From contig JAJHZJ010000419.1 in the NCBI GenBank assembly GCA_023548195.1, forward strand, positions 2,992,273 to 3,056,272: a stretch of 64,000 bases of DNA. Reading direction: 5' to 3'. Below the pieces are notes generated by a model that was given only the letters and a program-made list of their open reading frames with translations, ran no database searches and had not been told where the DNA came from. Positions within the stretch are counted from its first letter, which is position 1. Every line of letters begins with the position of its first letter. Positions 1 to 10,929 of the stretch are shown here, piece by piece. Position numbers and translations under genes: made by a program. Origin of the DNA: Bettongia penicillata ogilbyi (Eukaryota > Chordata > Mammalia > Diprotodontia > Potoroidae).

Positions 1-24
1 AAGAGAACATTGTTTACTGTTTTA

Positions 25-335
25 GGGCAGCTAGGTGGTGCAGTAGATAGAGCACCAGTGCAGGCGTCAGGACCCGAGTTCAAATCTCACCTCAGACACT
101 TGATACTCACTAGCTGTGGGACCTTGGGCAAGTCACTTAACCCCAACTGCCTCATCCTGGGTCATCTCCAGTCATCTTGATGAACATCAGGTTACTGGAT
201 TCAGATGGCTCTGGAGAAGTGAAGCTGGTGACCTGCACAGCCCTCCTCACTCAAAACAAAATCAAGTGCAAGTCATGTCATCATTTCTCTGATGGCATGG
301 TCTTCCTTGGCAGTGAAGGATGAACACACGCAGCA
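25..335 (+). mobile_element. Marsupial tRNA-derived SINE with RTE-like 3' tail (MAR1-like)
   Basis: It begins GGGCAGCTAGGTGGTGCAGT, carries the MIR-type core (GTGGGACCTTGGGCAAGTCA) and a middle part GGTTACTGGATTCAGATGG, and ends in a tail ATGGCATGGTCTTCCTTGGC that resembles the RTE 3' end. The family name is from memory. Confidence 0.85.
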
Positions 336-374
336 GTATTGGTTTAAGAACAACTTTAAATGAATAAGTCACTT

Positions 375-690
375 CGACTATTATAAATACCCAAATTAAT
401 TATAATGGACATATGAAGGCAGATACAATCTATATCCAGTCCAGAGAAAGAACTGATAGATGTATAGAATGACACTGTGTATGTGTGTGTGTCTAATGAG
501 AGCAATTGGGAGGGGAAGGAGGGAAGACAAAAAAGAAATCTGGATAACCTTATTATATATTTAAAAGGAATAACAAGTTGTACACAACATTTGCAGTTTC
601 ATGTGTAATCTTTTTTTTTTTGTATCACACTATATTTGGAAATGCTCGTTTTATTCCTTAAATTAAAAATAAATTTTTTTAAAAAGCTGA
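375..690 (+). mobile_element. L1 3'-end fragment (5' truncated)
   Basis: CCAGAGAAAGAACTGATAGA followed by a TG-rich stretch, GGGAGGGGAAGGAGGG, and an A-rich end (TTAAAAATAAATTTTTTT) matches the usual 3' UTR layout of marsupial L1. Confidence 0.6.
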
Positions 691-1029
691 GGGGCAGCTA
701 GTGGAGCTGGTGGCTACACGAGAAGGGATCTCTTTTAATGCAAATGAGGAGGGCCCCAATTCATAGTCTCTGACCCCGAGGTTCCAGTTCCTACTAAGAT
801 AGGAGCCATGTGACTGGAGGAGAGCAGACTTGGGTCAGAGACTGAGGAACACCTGGGTTGTTAGCTTTACAGCCATCCTATTACTGCTGTCAAGAGGGCC
901 TTAACTTTTTGACCTGAGGGGGAATGTTGTAGGTAAACTCTCTCCACCAAAGAGTGGATACTAGAGAAGTTCCAAAAGAAACCTAAAGAGTCCTCAGAGC
1001 AATGACTTCTAAGGGTGTGGTCTAATACT

Positions 1030-1221
1030 TGCCATTTGGGGTTTTCCTGACAAAGATACTACAGTGGCTTGCCATTTATTTCTCCAGATCATTTTTCAGA
1101 TGAGGAAACTGAGGTAAACAGGGTTAAGTGACTTGTCACATACAGTGTCAGAGGCTGGACTTGAATTTAGGTCTTTCTGACTCTAGGCCTATCATTCTAT
1201 CCATTGCACCATTAGCAGCTG
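1030..1221 (-). mobile_element. MIR-type CORE-SINE, antisense
   Basis: GATGAGGAAACTGAGGTAAA, GTTAAGTGACTTGTCAC and a tRNA-like end (CATTCTATCCATTGCACC) read as the reverse of the common marsupial CORE-SINE also seen at 18.0, 33.6, 48.2 and 62.6 kb. Confidence 0.75.
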
Positions 1222-1239
1222 AACCTTCCCTTGGCCAAA

Positions 1240-2033
1240 ATCAGATCTAATAGAGTAAGTGCTAAAAGTTTCTGCTGTAGACTTCCAGGGCCTGGGGATA
1301 GACTTGTCTGACCATCTGAGGAGCTCCTTTTACAGAGTCAAGTAAATTTGTTGGGACCTCCAGACGGGCATGTTCTTTGTTGTGGTTTGGGCAAGTACCA
1401 CTCCCATATTACATATGGGAGATTATTAATAGCACATTTGTAATATGGGAGATTCAGGTTTTTTCCCCTCCTTTAAAGACAAGGTAGCGTTTGAAGGATT
1501 GGGTTGATGATGAGATTGGGATAATATTCTCCTCAATCTTGGGTGGGAACCCACTCAACTAGAAGAGCTTATTATTGATTAAAGGGTAAAGAGAATCTAT
1601 CTGGACAATTCTGACCCTTCTTTCAATTATGTAAGTGGCATCTGGGTGGAGGTGGATCCCTTCGTCTGGATTACTTCTCCCCTTCCCCCAAGGGGTGTGA
1701 TCTGAGTGGAGATGTGTCTCTTTGTCCAAGAGTGAGTGAGTTGATATGAGTCAGTTCCCTCCCCCCTCATTAGAATAAGCCCACCTCTCATTAAAACATT
1801 CACTAATTCATTAATTGTTAACCAATCAGTTGATTTCCACTGTCAGGGGCAACCCATTTCCCAAAGGTATTTAACCATCTGAATAGCCCCTGAAGTTTGT
1901 CCTTGGTTACCAGAGAAACCATGGATGTCAATTTCTTATTTGCTTGTTGTAATTAATAGATTATTAATTCCTGAGAAGCTATGTCTCTCAAAATTTTTAT
2001 CCCTCACATCTAAGAAGAAAGCCCAGAGATTTA
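1240..2033 (+). mobile_element. Possible degenerate retroviral LTR
   Basis: The stretch has AACCAATCAG (CCAAT-like, near 1821) about 40 nt before a TATA-like GTATTTAACC (near 1866), and AATTAATAG tracts after it. It precedes a block with retroviral pol-like relics. No matching second LTR or clear TG...CA ends were found, so this is tentative. Confidence 0.25.
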
Positions 2034-2199
2034 TTGAACTCTTTAGCTTTTGGAAAACCTACATTCCCCATCTAGATAGCTTGATGTTTTTACCAAGTCA
2101 CTCACAAGCCTGTCTTTAGAGTGGGGCCTGGAAGATGTAAAAGGGGTGACATCTCCCAGACTCTCCTTGGATCCTTATGACTCTGTAAAGTCCATGTTT
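2034..2199 (+). repeat. Template A of the local rearrangement
   Basis: 166 nt whose reverse complement recurs at 2932-3097 with three mismatches and no gaps. The match stops abruptly at both ends. Confidence 0.95.
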
Positions 2200-2490
2200 C
2201 TGGTGGTCTCTGTTCATAAAGCCCAGGCTCAGTGGAACCTTTGGCAAATACCAAGAAATGGACAGAATAAGTTAATGGGTTTGGTGTCTGGAACTCCAAA
2301 GCCCCCCAGAAAAGCCACTTACTGTACTGCATTTGAAAGGCAATTGTTTGTCTTTACTAGGCCTTAGCTGATACTTGACAGGCAACACAGCATCAGGCAT
2401 TCACCTTTTTCTCAGAGTTGCTTGTTGGGGTCCTCCTAGCAAGATGGGTAGAGAATAAAAGGCTTCTATTGCTAAGTGGATATGGAACAT

Positions 2491-2521
2491 TGAAGTCATG
2501 CCTGCTTAGATCCCTCTGGTT
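2491..2521 (+). repeat. Template B of the local rearrangement
   Basis: 31 nt beginning TGAAGTCATGCC and ending CCTCTGGTT are repeated exactly in direct orientation at 3232-3262. The first copy ends exactly where the inverted copy C begins. Confidence 0.95.
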
Positions 2522-2931
2522 GTTAGCTGGGGATAGGTTGAGGGCCACTTGGGTTAGGAATAGTTGCCTTGCCCTTCGTGAAAAGGATAATGCTGTCCTG
2601 TGCCCAGCATGGGGAAGGGAAGGAAGGGAAAAAGCATGTATATAGCACCTCCTATGTGCCAGGCACTATGCTAAGTCTTTTTCCTCATTTGATGCTCACA
2701 GCCCAAAAGGTAGATGCTGTTACACCTGTTTTACTGGTGAATAAGTTGAGGCAAACAGGTTTAAGTGATTTGCCCTTGGTCATGCAGCTTGGGTTTGAGA
2801 CCAAATTCGAACACAGGTGTTCCTGACTACAGGCCCAGTTCCTATTCACTAAGCCACCTAGCTCAGGTGATATCACTTGATATAAGGTGATATTAGCACC
2901 CAAGTGTTCAAATTACCACTAGGCTCACTCC
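2520..2931 (+). repeat. Arm C of a large inverted repeat
   Basis: 412 nt matching the reverse complement of 3782-4194 with a single one-base indel (TTCC against TTCCC). The arm includes a complete MIR-type SINE plus about 120 nt of flank on one side and 65 nt on the other, so it is a copied segment, not two independent SINE insertions. Confidence 0.95.
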
Positions 2932-3097
2932 AAACATGGACTTTACAGAGTCATAAGGATCCAAGGAGAGTCTGGGAGATGTCAGCCCTTTTACATCTTC
3001 CAGGCCCCACTCTGAAGACAGGCTTGTGAGTGACTTGGTTAAAACATCAAGCTATCTAGATGGGGAATGTAGGTTTTCCAAAAGCTAAAGAGTTCAA
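2932..3097 (-). repeat. Inverted copy of template A
   Basis: Reverse complement of 2034-2199, about 98% identical. It abuts arm C with no spacer at 2931/2932. Confidence 0.95.
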
Positions 3098-3099
3098 GT

Positions 3100-3230
3100 G
3101 GTGGCAGCACAAGGAGAGCCTCTGTAGGCACTTAGATTCTAGGACAGGTTACACGCAAGAGGCTTAAGGCGTTGTAGCCACTTTACTATAGTTGAGCAGA
3201 AAGATTTGTTGACTGTGTCCAAAGTGCACA
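3100..3230 (+). repeat. Direct copy D1
   Basis: 131 nt identical to 4357-4487. Only two unexplained bases (3098-3099) separate it from the preceding inverted copy, and one base (3231) from the following copy of B. Confidence 0.95.
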
Positions 3231-3231
3231 G

Positions 3232-3262
3232 TGAAGTCATGCCTGCTTAGATCCCTCTGGTT
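3232..3262 (+). repeat. Second copy of template B
   Basis: Exact 31-nt repeat of 2491-2521. It closes the inserted block and rejoins sequence not repeated elsewhere in the window (3263 onward). Confidence 0.95.
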
Positions 3263-3781
3263 TTCACAAATAGTTTATGACCGTATCAGAGACTGAAACC
3301 TTCAGTCCTGATCCAGGAACCCTGCCTCCACTGGTCCAACATGCTCCCACCTTTAAGGATTTGGCTCCTGAGACACCATTTTGCCTGGATAACTGATGGT
3401 TCCATCCACTACAAAAGGCACATACAACAGGATTTCAGCAGCCGCTAAGTAGGCTAACAGAAGATTCCCCAGGGACTATAGGTGCTGGTATTTGACTGAT
3501 CTCTGGGCTGCATGAAAGGCATGTGAAACAGCCATGAGGTCTAAATTGTTAATTATAGATATTCATCTACAGTAGTTCCTGGGCAGTAGTCATGGATCTG
3601 ACCAAACAGCTTGGGACTGAAGAGCACAGGACTACACAATTAAAGGTTTTCCCCTTTAGAGATCAGGACCAATGGATGAATTTTGCCAGTGCCTCCTACT
3701 GCATGGAGTTGCTTGTCAGACATGTCAGCACTCATCAAAGACATATGTTAAATAAACTGATACAAGAATAGCAGAGGTTGG

Positions 3782-4194
3782 GGAGTGAGCCTAGTGGTAA
3801 TTTGAACACTTGGGTGCTAATATCACCTTATATCAAGTGATATCACCTGAGCTAGGTGGCTTAGTGAATAGGGAACTGGGCCTGTAGTCAGGAACACCTG
3901 TGTTCGAATTTGGTCTCAAACCCAAGCTGCATGACCAAGGGCAAATCACTTAAACCTGTTTGCCTCAACTTATTCACCAGTAAAACAGGTGTAACAGCAT
4001 CTACCTTTTGGGCTGTGAGCATCAAATGAGGAAAAAGACTTAGCATAGTGCCTGGCACATAGGAGGTGCTATATACATGCTTTTTCCCTTCCTTCCCTTC
4101 CCCATGCTGGGCACAGGACAGCATTATCCTTTTCACGAAGGGCAAGGCAACTATTCCTAACCCAAGTGGCCCTCAACCTATCCCCAGCTAACAA
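3782..4194 (-). repeat. Arm C' of the large inverted repeat (probable original)
   Basis: 413-nt partner of 2520-2931. The SINE inside it runs on the + strand from about 3852 to 4075 (GCTAGGTGGCTTAGTGAATA start, AGGAGGTGCTATATACATGC end). It is the likelier source copy because the other arm sits in a block made only of duplicates. Confidence 0.93.
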
Positions 4195-4356
4195 GATGGT
4201 ACTCTTCCTTCTCAGTCCAAGAATTTCTCCTCTACTGATGAACAAGCTGCATCATTATGCATCTGACTCTCCATGTCAGGTGTCCAACACCTCAGGAGTC
4301 ATGACCTGATGTAGCTCTCGGAAGGGAAGATTAACAGGTGGGGCAGATGATAGGTA

Positions 4357-4487
4357 GGTGGCAGCACAAGGAGAGCCTCTGTAGGCACTTAGATTCTAGG
4401 ACAGGTTACACGCAAGAGGCTTAAGGCGTTGTAGCCACTTTACTATAGTTGAGCAGAAAGATTTGTTGACTGTGTCCAAAGTGCACA
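4357..4487 (+). repeat. Direct copy D2 (probable original)
   Basis: 131 nt identical to 3100-3230. One frame reads LCPKCTQK near its end, which resembles the zinc-binding end of a retroviral integrase. Confidence 0.93.
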
Positions 4488-4559
4488 CAGAAACCCTGAT
4501 ATTCCCGGAGCTGCTCCTGCTCATCATCAAACTCCTCTCATCGTAAAAAGAAATGTGTG

Positions 4560-4634
4560 ATGACACTGTTTATCATCTGTGCTGTGGTCTTGTTCCTGGT
4601 GCTACTCTGGTTCCTCATCACCATTTTGCATTAA
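4560..4634 (+). other. Short hydrophobic frame, tail-anchor or envelope-TM-like relic
   Basis: A 24-codon frame from ATG to TAA encodes almost only hydrophobic residues (MTLFIICAVVLFLVLLWF), preceded in frame by Ser-rich and Lys-rich codons (SSHRKKKC). That layout, basic flank then one membrane span then stop, is typical of tail-anchored proteins and of retroviral envelope ends. It lies just after the retrovirus-like relic. It could be chance. Confidence 0.2.
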
Positions 4635-4639
4635 GGGAT

Positions 4640-5490
4640 CCACTGTCAACTGCAAAGAGGTGGCATCACCCATCACATAAACCAGATTGTGAGACTTTGA
4701 GACTTAGTCTTTCTGAAGGGGTAAGGACAAGTTTAGGATTTCTGGGGTTTGTTTCTTCACATTTTCCCCCCTTTCCCCCTTTTCCATGACAACATTTTAG
4801 TCATTAAAATGGTAGAAGATCATTAGGACCTTGCTACCAAGGGGTTGTATATGATGGGACCATTATTTTCCTGATGTAGTTTGCCTGACATAAGTTCCTC
4901 CCACCATAGAATTTGAATGACTCCAGCTTCTATAATACGGTTTCTTGGTCTTAGGGCATAAAGGTTCCAGTTTCATGTAGTCAGGGCCTCTCGGACATGG
5001 TGGGCTTCTGAGACCGCATGAGTTATTATATTCTGATACTTAATGATCACACACATTTCCAAATGGAAAAAAAAAGGGTGGCTGCATATAGAGAATCTAA
5101 GTACTACTGTAATCCTCATTGTATATTCTTGCTGTGTTAGGGCCAAGTCAATCTCCTTTGTCAAATGTTTAGACTTGCTAGTACCTCATTTCATTCCAAC
5201 ATTTACCCTGACAGAAGAGGGTGCTGGCCTTAGAGCAGTACCTAACAACGGTGATCATTAATCTATGAAGAGCTACCCACAAATCTGTTCATCTTCAGCT
5301 TCAGTAACATCTCGTCTAAGCATTTTGAGTTTACACTAAAATATAAATGTTTACTTGAAATGGGTGTAGGTTGAGAGTCACAACCAAATCTATCCCAGGA
5401 AAATTTTTTCTTTATATTAATTTTGCCTTTAAGTTTTAATCCTCTGGAGTGTACTCCACCCACATTTCTGCCTTCCAAAATCCTTCTCAT
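4640..5490. other. No gene seen
   Basis: Unique-looking sequence with a pyrimidine tract near 4760-4785 (CCCCCCTTTCCCCC-like). The small frames here show no family resemblance or codon pattern that I can support. Confidence 0.5.
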
Positions 5491-5494
5491 CTTT

Positions 5495-5790
5495 CAAGGT
5501 CCAGGTCATCTTCCTACCCAGTGAAGCTTTTCCTGATTCTCTGCCCACTTCTTACCCCCAAACATATGCTTTTTTTCTCTTCATACTTTCTTAGAGCACT
5601 TTGGATGTTTTCTTTGCCCTGATCATCTCTGATCTTATTTCATATCATGCCAATATATGTTATCCCCATAATTTCATTTTAAGCCCCTTTGGGTTCTGAC
5701 TACATATCTTGCTCCTCTCTCACCTATACCCCACCAAATATAGTCCAGTCTCATGGTGCTTCATGTTTGCTGAATTAAAAGAAACATGAA
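5495..5790 (+). mobile_element. L2 LINE 3' region
   Basis: TTTCAAGGTCCAGGTCATCT, GTGAAGCTTTTCCTGATTCT and TTAGAGCACTTTGGATG follow the order of the L2 3' end in sense orientation. It is old and diverged. Confidence 0.65.
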
Positions 5791-5799
5791 GCTTTGCAA

Positions 5800-8300
5800 T
5801 TTTTCAATTGCTAGAAAATTATTATAACAGGACAACCATATTAATGTAAAACATTTAAATGAATGGAATTCCATTCTTTTTGTTATTTTAATAAGTTGTT
5901 TCTGGTACCAGAATATACTTGGAAGGTACTGAGACTTTCATTAGTGAACCATTTGATGATCTAAAGGGACAAAGGAAGATCATTTGTGTAATATTATTCC
6001 AGCACCTGTTCCCACCAAAATGCAAAGCAATGTCTCTCTTCCAATCAGCAGCTTCCCAGAAAACAGAAAAACTGATTTAAAAAAAAAGCAACTGATAAAG
6101 AACAGTATCTCAGAATTTTAAAGAGGGAGGTTTAGAGGACTATTTAGAGAATTGTTCAGATGAATTTGGATTTATTTGAAGGCAGAACAATGAATGAGGG
6201 AATGTTCCTACCTCTCAGGATTGGTGAATCTTAAAGCACTATACAAGCAGTGATGACGATGACGATTAATGGTGGCTACAGGGCACTGTGATCTATCAAT
6301 AATACATTTACATGTATTTTTAGAGTTTTAAAGGTTATAACTGACAAAAATCTAAATCATTTAAGTATGTCAGGAATAAGGAAAAATTATTGAAGGACTG
6401 CTGGTTTTATGTTTTATAGAAAGATGGCTTTCAATTTTACCTTGTAAGGTACAGAAGAATCACTGTTCACTAGGTGGCTTTGATTTAAAGCATGACAGCC
6501 ACTCACAAAGTCAACAGGAGAAGCCACTATAGGAAAAGTTAGGCATAAGAAGCAAGAGGGTAAGTTGAGCATAGCAGAAGCCACAAGAAGCCAGGGACAG
6601 GATGCACTGAAGGCTTTTGATTGATATTATTAGAGAGGATTCTTCAGTTGCTTTACTGGGAACTCATTGATGAGAAGAGACAAATTTCTTTGTACGCTGG
6701 GTGGAGCAGCTGCTCAAAGGGTATTGAGAGCTGTAGCCTACTGCTGTGTACAGAACTGTTTAAGCTTATTGCTTTCTGCCATCATCTACAGGTTGAGTGG
6801 TGGGAACCCTCTTGGGGGGATGCCTGTTACCCTCTTCTGCCCTCTCTGTTTTGAAGGGGAGAAACCATGGTAGACAAGAGACTTTGCATCTGTTTTATTG
6901 AGACTGGTTCTTTGCTGGGAGAAGATACAGGGAACGGATTAGACAAAGCCAAATCCCCTTCTATTTACAGATCAGAGGAACTTGACAGTTCTTTGGCTTA
7001 ACCGAACTGCTTGTCATTACATTAGTCTGACACTTTCTCGGATCCCTGTGAGCTAAAAGAGCTGTCACTGCTTCATTGGCTCAAAAATAGGGGAGTGGCT
7101 TACCCAATAATAGACTGGTAAAGACCAGAAATAGAGCAGGTAGCAGAGAAGCAGTTTGTTGAGGTACAGATGACTTCTGAGGAGCTGAAAGGCAGCAATT
7201 CTGCAGTCCAGAGTTGCAAATTGCTCAGGCACACAGGTTTCCCCACTCACGGCCTCTGCACTAGATTTTTATAAATGTATACAGATATTAACTATGTTTG
7301 TTAGTAGGACAGTATAACTCAGGTTTATAGACTATATTCTCATTATTCTTTCGCCTTCTATTGAGTAAAAATTATTTTGATTTCTGTATTCTAATGAGAA
7401 TGTTGTGACTTTCTTTTGCCTTATTAAGTAATGTTTTATGTTGAAGAGTTAATGGTATCATGGTGACTGATTTTGTGTAAATAGGAGACTAAGGAGATTA
7501 AAGTGGGAATAATAGTAGTATATTCATCTCCCCACACTAAGGTTACCCCAAGATGAGGGGAGTGAGGAGAGACAGAGACAAACAGAGAAAGAGATGTGTA
7601 GCACCATGGTATTACTCCTGGGAACTGTACATGTAACTATATAATGAGTAAACACTGGGTGATTGAGCTAGCCTAGAGAGTGAGTGGGGGATGGTACAAT
7701 ACTTGGGCTACTAGTTTTTAAAAGTTATTTATGTTTAAATATTTGAACTGATTTCCTTTAGAGAACGTATGAGGACATAGACAAGAATCATAAAAGATGG
7801 GAAGATATTAATAGATCTCCACACACATACTTTTGAAGTACCAACATGGGGGTCTGGGGGAAAAGGTAATCACAGGTCCAGGGAAGCATTGTGTTAATTT
7901 GGGTGGTCAAATTTGTTTATAAACTCATTCCCAAAGTCCTATTCTGATGTCTCATGTTCCTGAAGCCTATGCCAATGGATCTAATTTTGGCTGAATTATG
8001 CCAGAATGAGAAAGCTTTAAGTACAGTTCTGATGACACTGATCTCTCTTGTCCACGGTCCAACCTAACCTAGGACATGGTATAGGTTAGTCACAATAACA
8101 AATGTTTATGTCGTTGCAACTCTGGAAGGTTGTCAACTAAGGCAGAAAAGTATTATAATCAGCTTAATGGAGAGAGTATCCATATACCCAAAGTTACCAG
8201 TTCCTGAAACATGCGTCTTGTAGCTTGAGACATAATCTCAGGCAACCCAGTTTAACTCTTCAGAAGGTGAACGTCTGGAAAGACGGACTTGCTGTCTCCA
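5800..8300. other. No gene seen
   Basis: Mostly unique AT-rich sequence. Frames up to 77 codons near 6.6-7.25 kb show no motif, and I found no ASB5 exon, the gene expected on this side from human synteny; it probably lies beyond the left edge. Confidence 0.5.
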
Positions 8301-8444
8301 TTTCAGCTGTCATTTCCATCTCCTTTCCCCACCCCTAACCTTGGACTTTGCCCCTGGGACACAGGACACTGAGTTCTGATTTTGGAAATTCCAAACCATA
8401 TCTCGCCAGGAACCATTCCTCAACACCATGCTGCCTCCTCCCTC

Positions 8445-8580
8445 TTCTTTCTTGCTGCTTTTTATGTGTTTACTCCTCATGTAGAAGCTCCTCAAGGACA
8501 AGAACTCTCTTGCTTATTTGAATCTTCAGCACTTAGCACAATGTCTGGCACAAAGTAAGCCCTTAAGAAATGTTTTATAT
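8445..8580 (+). mobile_element. L2 LINE 3' end
   Basis: AGAAGCTCCTCAAGGACAAG, TTCAGCACTTAGCACAATGT and CTGGCACAAAGTAAGCCC match the L2 terminus in sense orientation. Confidence 0.75.
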
Positions 8581-8769
8581 TACTTAAACAATAACTTAAA
8601 TAATAGCTTCCATCTCTACCTCCATGGATGGGGAAAGCCTAGCGGCTCTGCTACAGCCATTCAGCAGGGATAGTTGCTAATTGTCCGATGAATCTGTACC
8701 CTGGCCTCCACACCTCCTGTGGTCAGGCAGTTATGTGGAGGGAATGGGGTAGGTGCAAATGCAATTCCT

Positions 8770-9130
8770 GTTTTCTCTGCTATTAAAACTGAAGCTGCTC
8801 ATGGGACTAATTTTTAGTGCATTAAATTATGACTCTACGGCACCAGACAGAAAGCACAAAATCCAGTAAAATTGGACTTTTCAGAGAGGTTTTAAATACA
8901 ATAGTTTTTACGACAAAAAAATCCGCAAATTAGTGTCCTATTGACGTCAATATTCATTAGGACAAAGAGATATACTGTTCTTTGCTGATGGCACAGGGCC
9001 CATTCTGATCACCCTCAGAAACCTCCAAATTACCACTGAATTCCATATTTTCAGAAGCTGCAAAATGAAACAAAATTATTTTTCTCGAAAAAGTACAATT
9101 TCAGAAATGGTTCAAATCCAATATATATTA
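8770..9130. promoter_or_regulatory. Candidate conserved non-coding element
   Basis: A repeat-free stretch between repeats, with low CpG but a full palindromic CRE (TTGACGTCAA, 8941-8950) and several AT-rich homeobox-like cores (TTAAATTATGA, TATTCATTAG). I cannot test conservation here; the call is only that it looks like distal enhancer sequence. Confidence 0.2.
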
Positions 9131-10925
9131 AATTATATTATACTTTCAAGATGCTTTTTTGCTTTATACATCTTTTACATATAAACCTAAAATAATATCT
9201 GCATATTCCTGAGAAAAGTAACTCAAAATGGTTTGAGTATTTATTTTTCTGCCTACAAACAGGACACAAATAGTAATATAAATAAATAGAATTTTTTTCA
9301 TACAGTATCACAATCATTAATCCAAATAAAATAAGCTATTTCCTTAGCTTCCTTAAATCAAGTACTGACAATAAGAATGAATAGAAAGAAAATAATGTAA
9401 AATATTTGACACACGGATCATCCTGTGAAGAAAATCACACAAATCATTCCCTTTTTATCTTTTTCTTGCTTGCTTGACTAAGAAGCACTACTTCCAAACT
9501 CCATTAAAACTAGTATTGCTTTATTTCTCTAAAGTAGTTTTTTAATACTTCTCCAATTTATTCACACAATTGGAAAACTTCATCTAGCATTGCTGGAAAT
9601 TCATTTAAAATGCAAAGTGAAATAAATCCAAAAGCTCAAACTCAAAATTAATTTTTTATTTTTAATTAGATATTTATTCAGCATATAAGAAATAAAGAAG
9701 TCAAACAAACCAAATAATGTAAGTCCAAAAGAATTGCTCTTGAATGAAAAAACTTGGAAAAAAACTATTAATCAATAAGCACTGATTAAATGACTTATGT
9801 GCCAGTCACTGAAGCAGTAAGGCACCCTGGGGGGTGCACATTGTGCCAAGCAAGTCAAACTACCACCATCACACGGACTGTCATCCTCCCTCAGTCCTTG
9901 AACTCAGGAGTCTTGGGAATGTCAGTGTCTCCCATTTCACCACAACCGCTTCTAGTTCAGCCCCTTTAGCTATCACTGAAGGGAGAAATCACTGTGGAGA
10001 AAGGGTTCCCACTCCTCATCACCACTAGCAACAACTCCTGACTGTGAGTGGCAGTTCTCTCCCCAGAAGGGTGAAACTCAAGGACTATAGGCCTCTGAAT
10101 TTAGTTCCCTAGCTCGCAGGCTGGGCCTGAACCAGATTAAAAATATAATGGGAACTGTAATCCTGTAAAGGAGTTAGTTCACATACTTGGTAACCAAAGT
10201 CTGTTTACTTTAACAGTTTACTTGTCTCAGGTGCTTCTGTTTCAGAGCTCTGAGACAGCAGTTACTCATTTTAAAGTGAAAAGAAGTAGAATATTGGAGT
10301 GAATGTAAAACATGGTATGCTTCTGTTATTTGCCTATGAAAAAATGAAGGATTTTTCAGTGTACAACTGAGGAAATATGAATGATATTAGAACTGTTCTA
10401 TAATTACGGGGTAGATATAATTTACTTAGAGAAGATGAAAAACTGGTACAAACCATAAGCTAACACAGGGTCATTCACAGAGAGGTTCCAGAGTCTAAAT
10501 CAAGAATGACAAGATAGACATTAAAGGAAAGATTTTATAACAGTGTAAAACAGACTCTAACTTTGTTTTTATTCTTGTTGTTGAGAATCTGGAAGACTTT
10601 CTACTGCCTCCTGCTGCTGCAGAAAGAAGAAATAGAGAGATTATATGAAGATGTCTATTCAGACTTGTTCCTGAAACAAACACTAAGAGAAGAGAGACTT
10701 CTGAATTGTGACCTGGTGTTGCTGGGAGATGGAGAAAATTAATGCTGCAAAAGAGCAGTGTTGGAGAGGGTAGTAAGTAGCTAATAGAGCAAATAAACCA
10801 AGAAAACCTTTAAAAAGTTGAAATTCATGTCAGGAGAATGTATATTATATCATTTATTCCATTAAACAATTTAAGTTGAACTCCACTCACCCTCCCCCAA
10901 AATTAAGGTTGTCCTTTTTTTCTGA
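9130..10925. other. AT-rich intergenic DNA, no gene seen
   Basis: Long A/T runs and scattered stops; no repeat family I can name with support and no coding pattern. Confidence 0.5.
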
Positions 10926-10929
10926 AAAC

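Larger units (their letters stand above)
2522..3262 (+). other. 741-bp patchwork insertion of local sequence
   Basis: The block consists of inverted C, inverted A, direct D and direct B in sequence, with only three junction bases not accounted for. Removing it would join the end of B at 2521 directly to 3263, giving a simple ancestral order A-B-unique-C'-D. This is inference from the repeat map; the repeat map itself is read from the sequence. Confidence 0.8.
3360..4490 (+). pseudogene. Endogenous retrovirus-like pol relic (RNase H to integrase N-terminus)
   Basis: In broken + frames I see FAWITDGS near 3388, like the start of a retroviral RNase H, then SWAVVMDL near 3578 and LLVRHVSTHQ near 3710, which resemble the end of RNase H in ERV-L type elements. 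After a SINE inserted at about 3852-4075, 4357-4487 reads like an integrase zinc-binding end. The order fits a + strand pol. Stops and shifts make it non-functional. Class assignment is tentative. Confidence 0.4.

Noticed and set aside
2569..4145. Two identical 85-codon frames (2569-2826 + and 3888-4145 -) as a duplicated gene
   Set aside because: They cover a SINE and its flank inside the inverted repeat; the identity comes from the DNA duplication, not from coding constraint.
2520..4194. Inverted repeat explained by two opposite SINE insertions
   Set aside because: The match extends about 120 and 65 nt beyond the SINE into non-repeat flank with near identity, and abuts other copied pieces.
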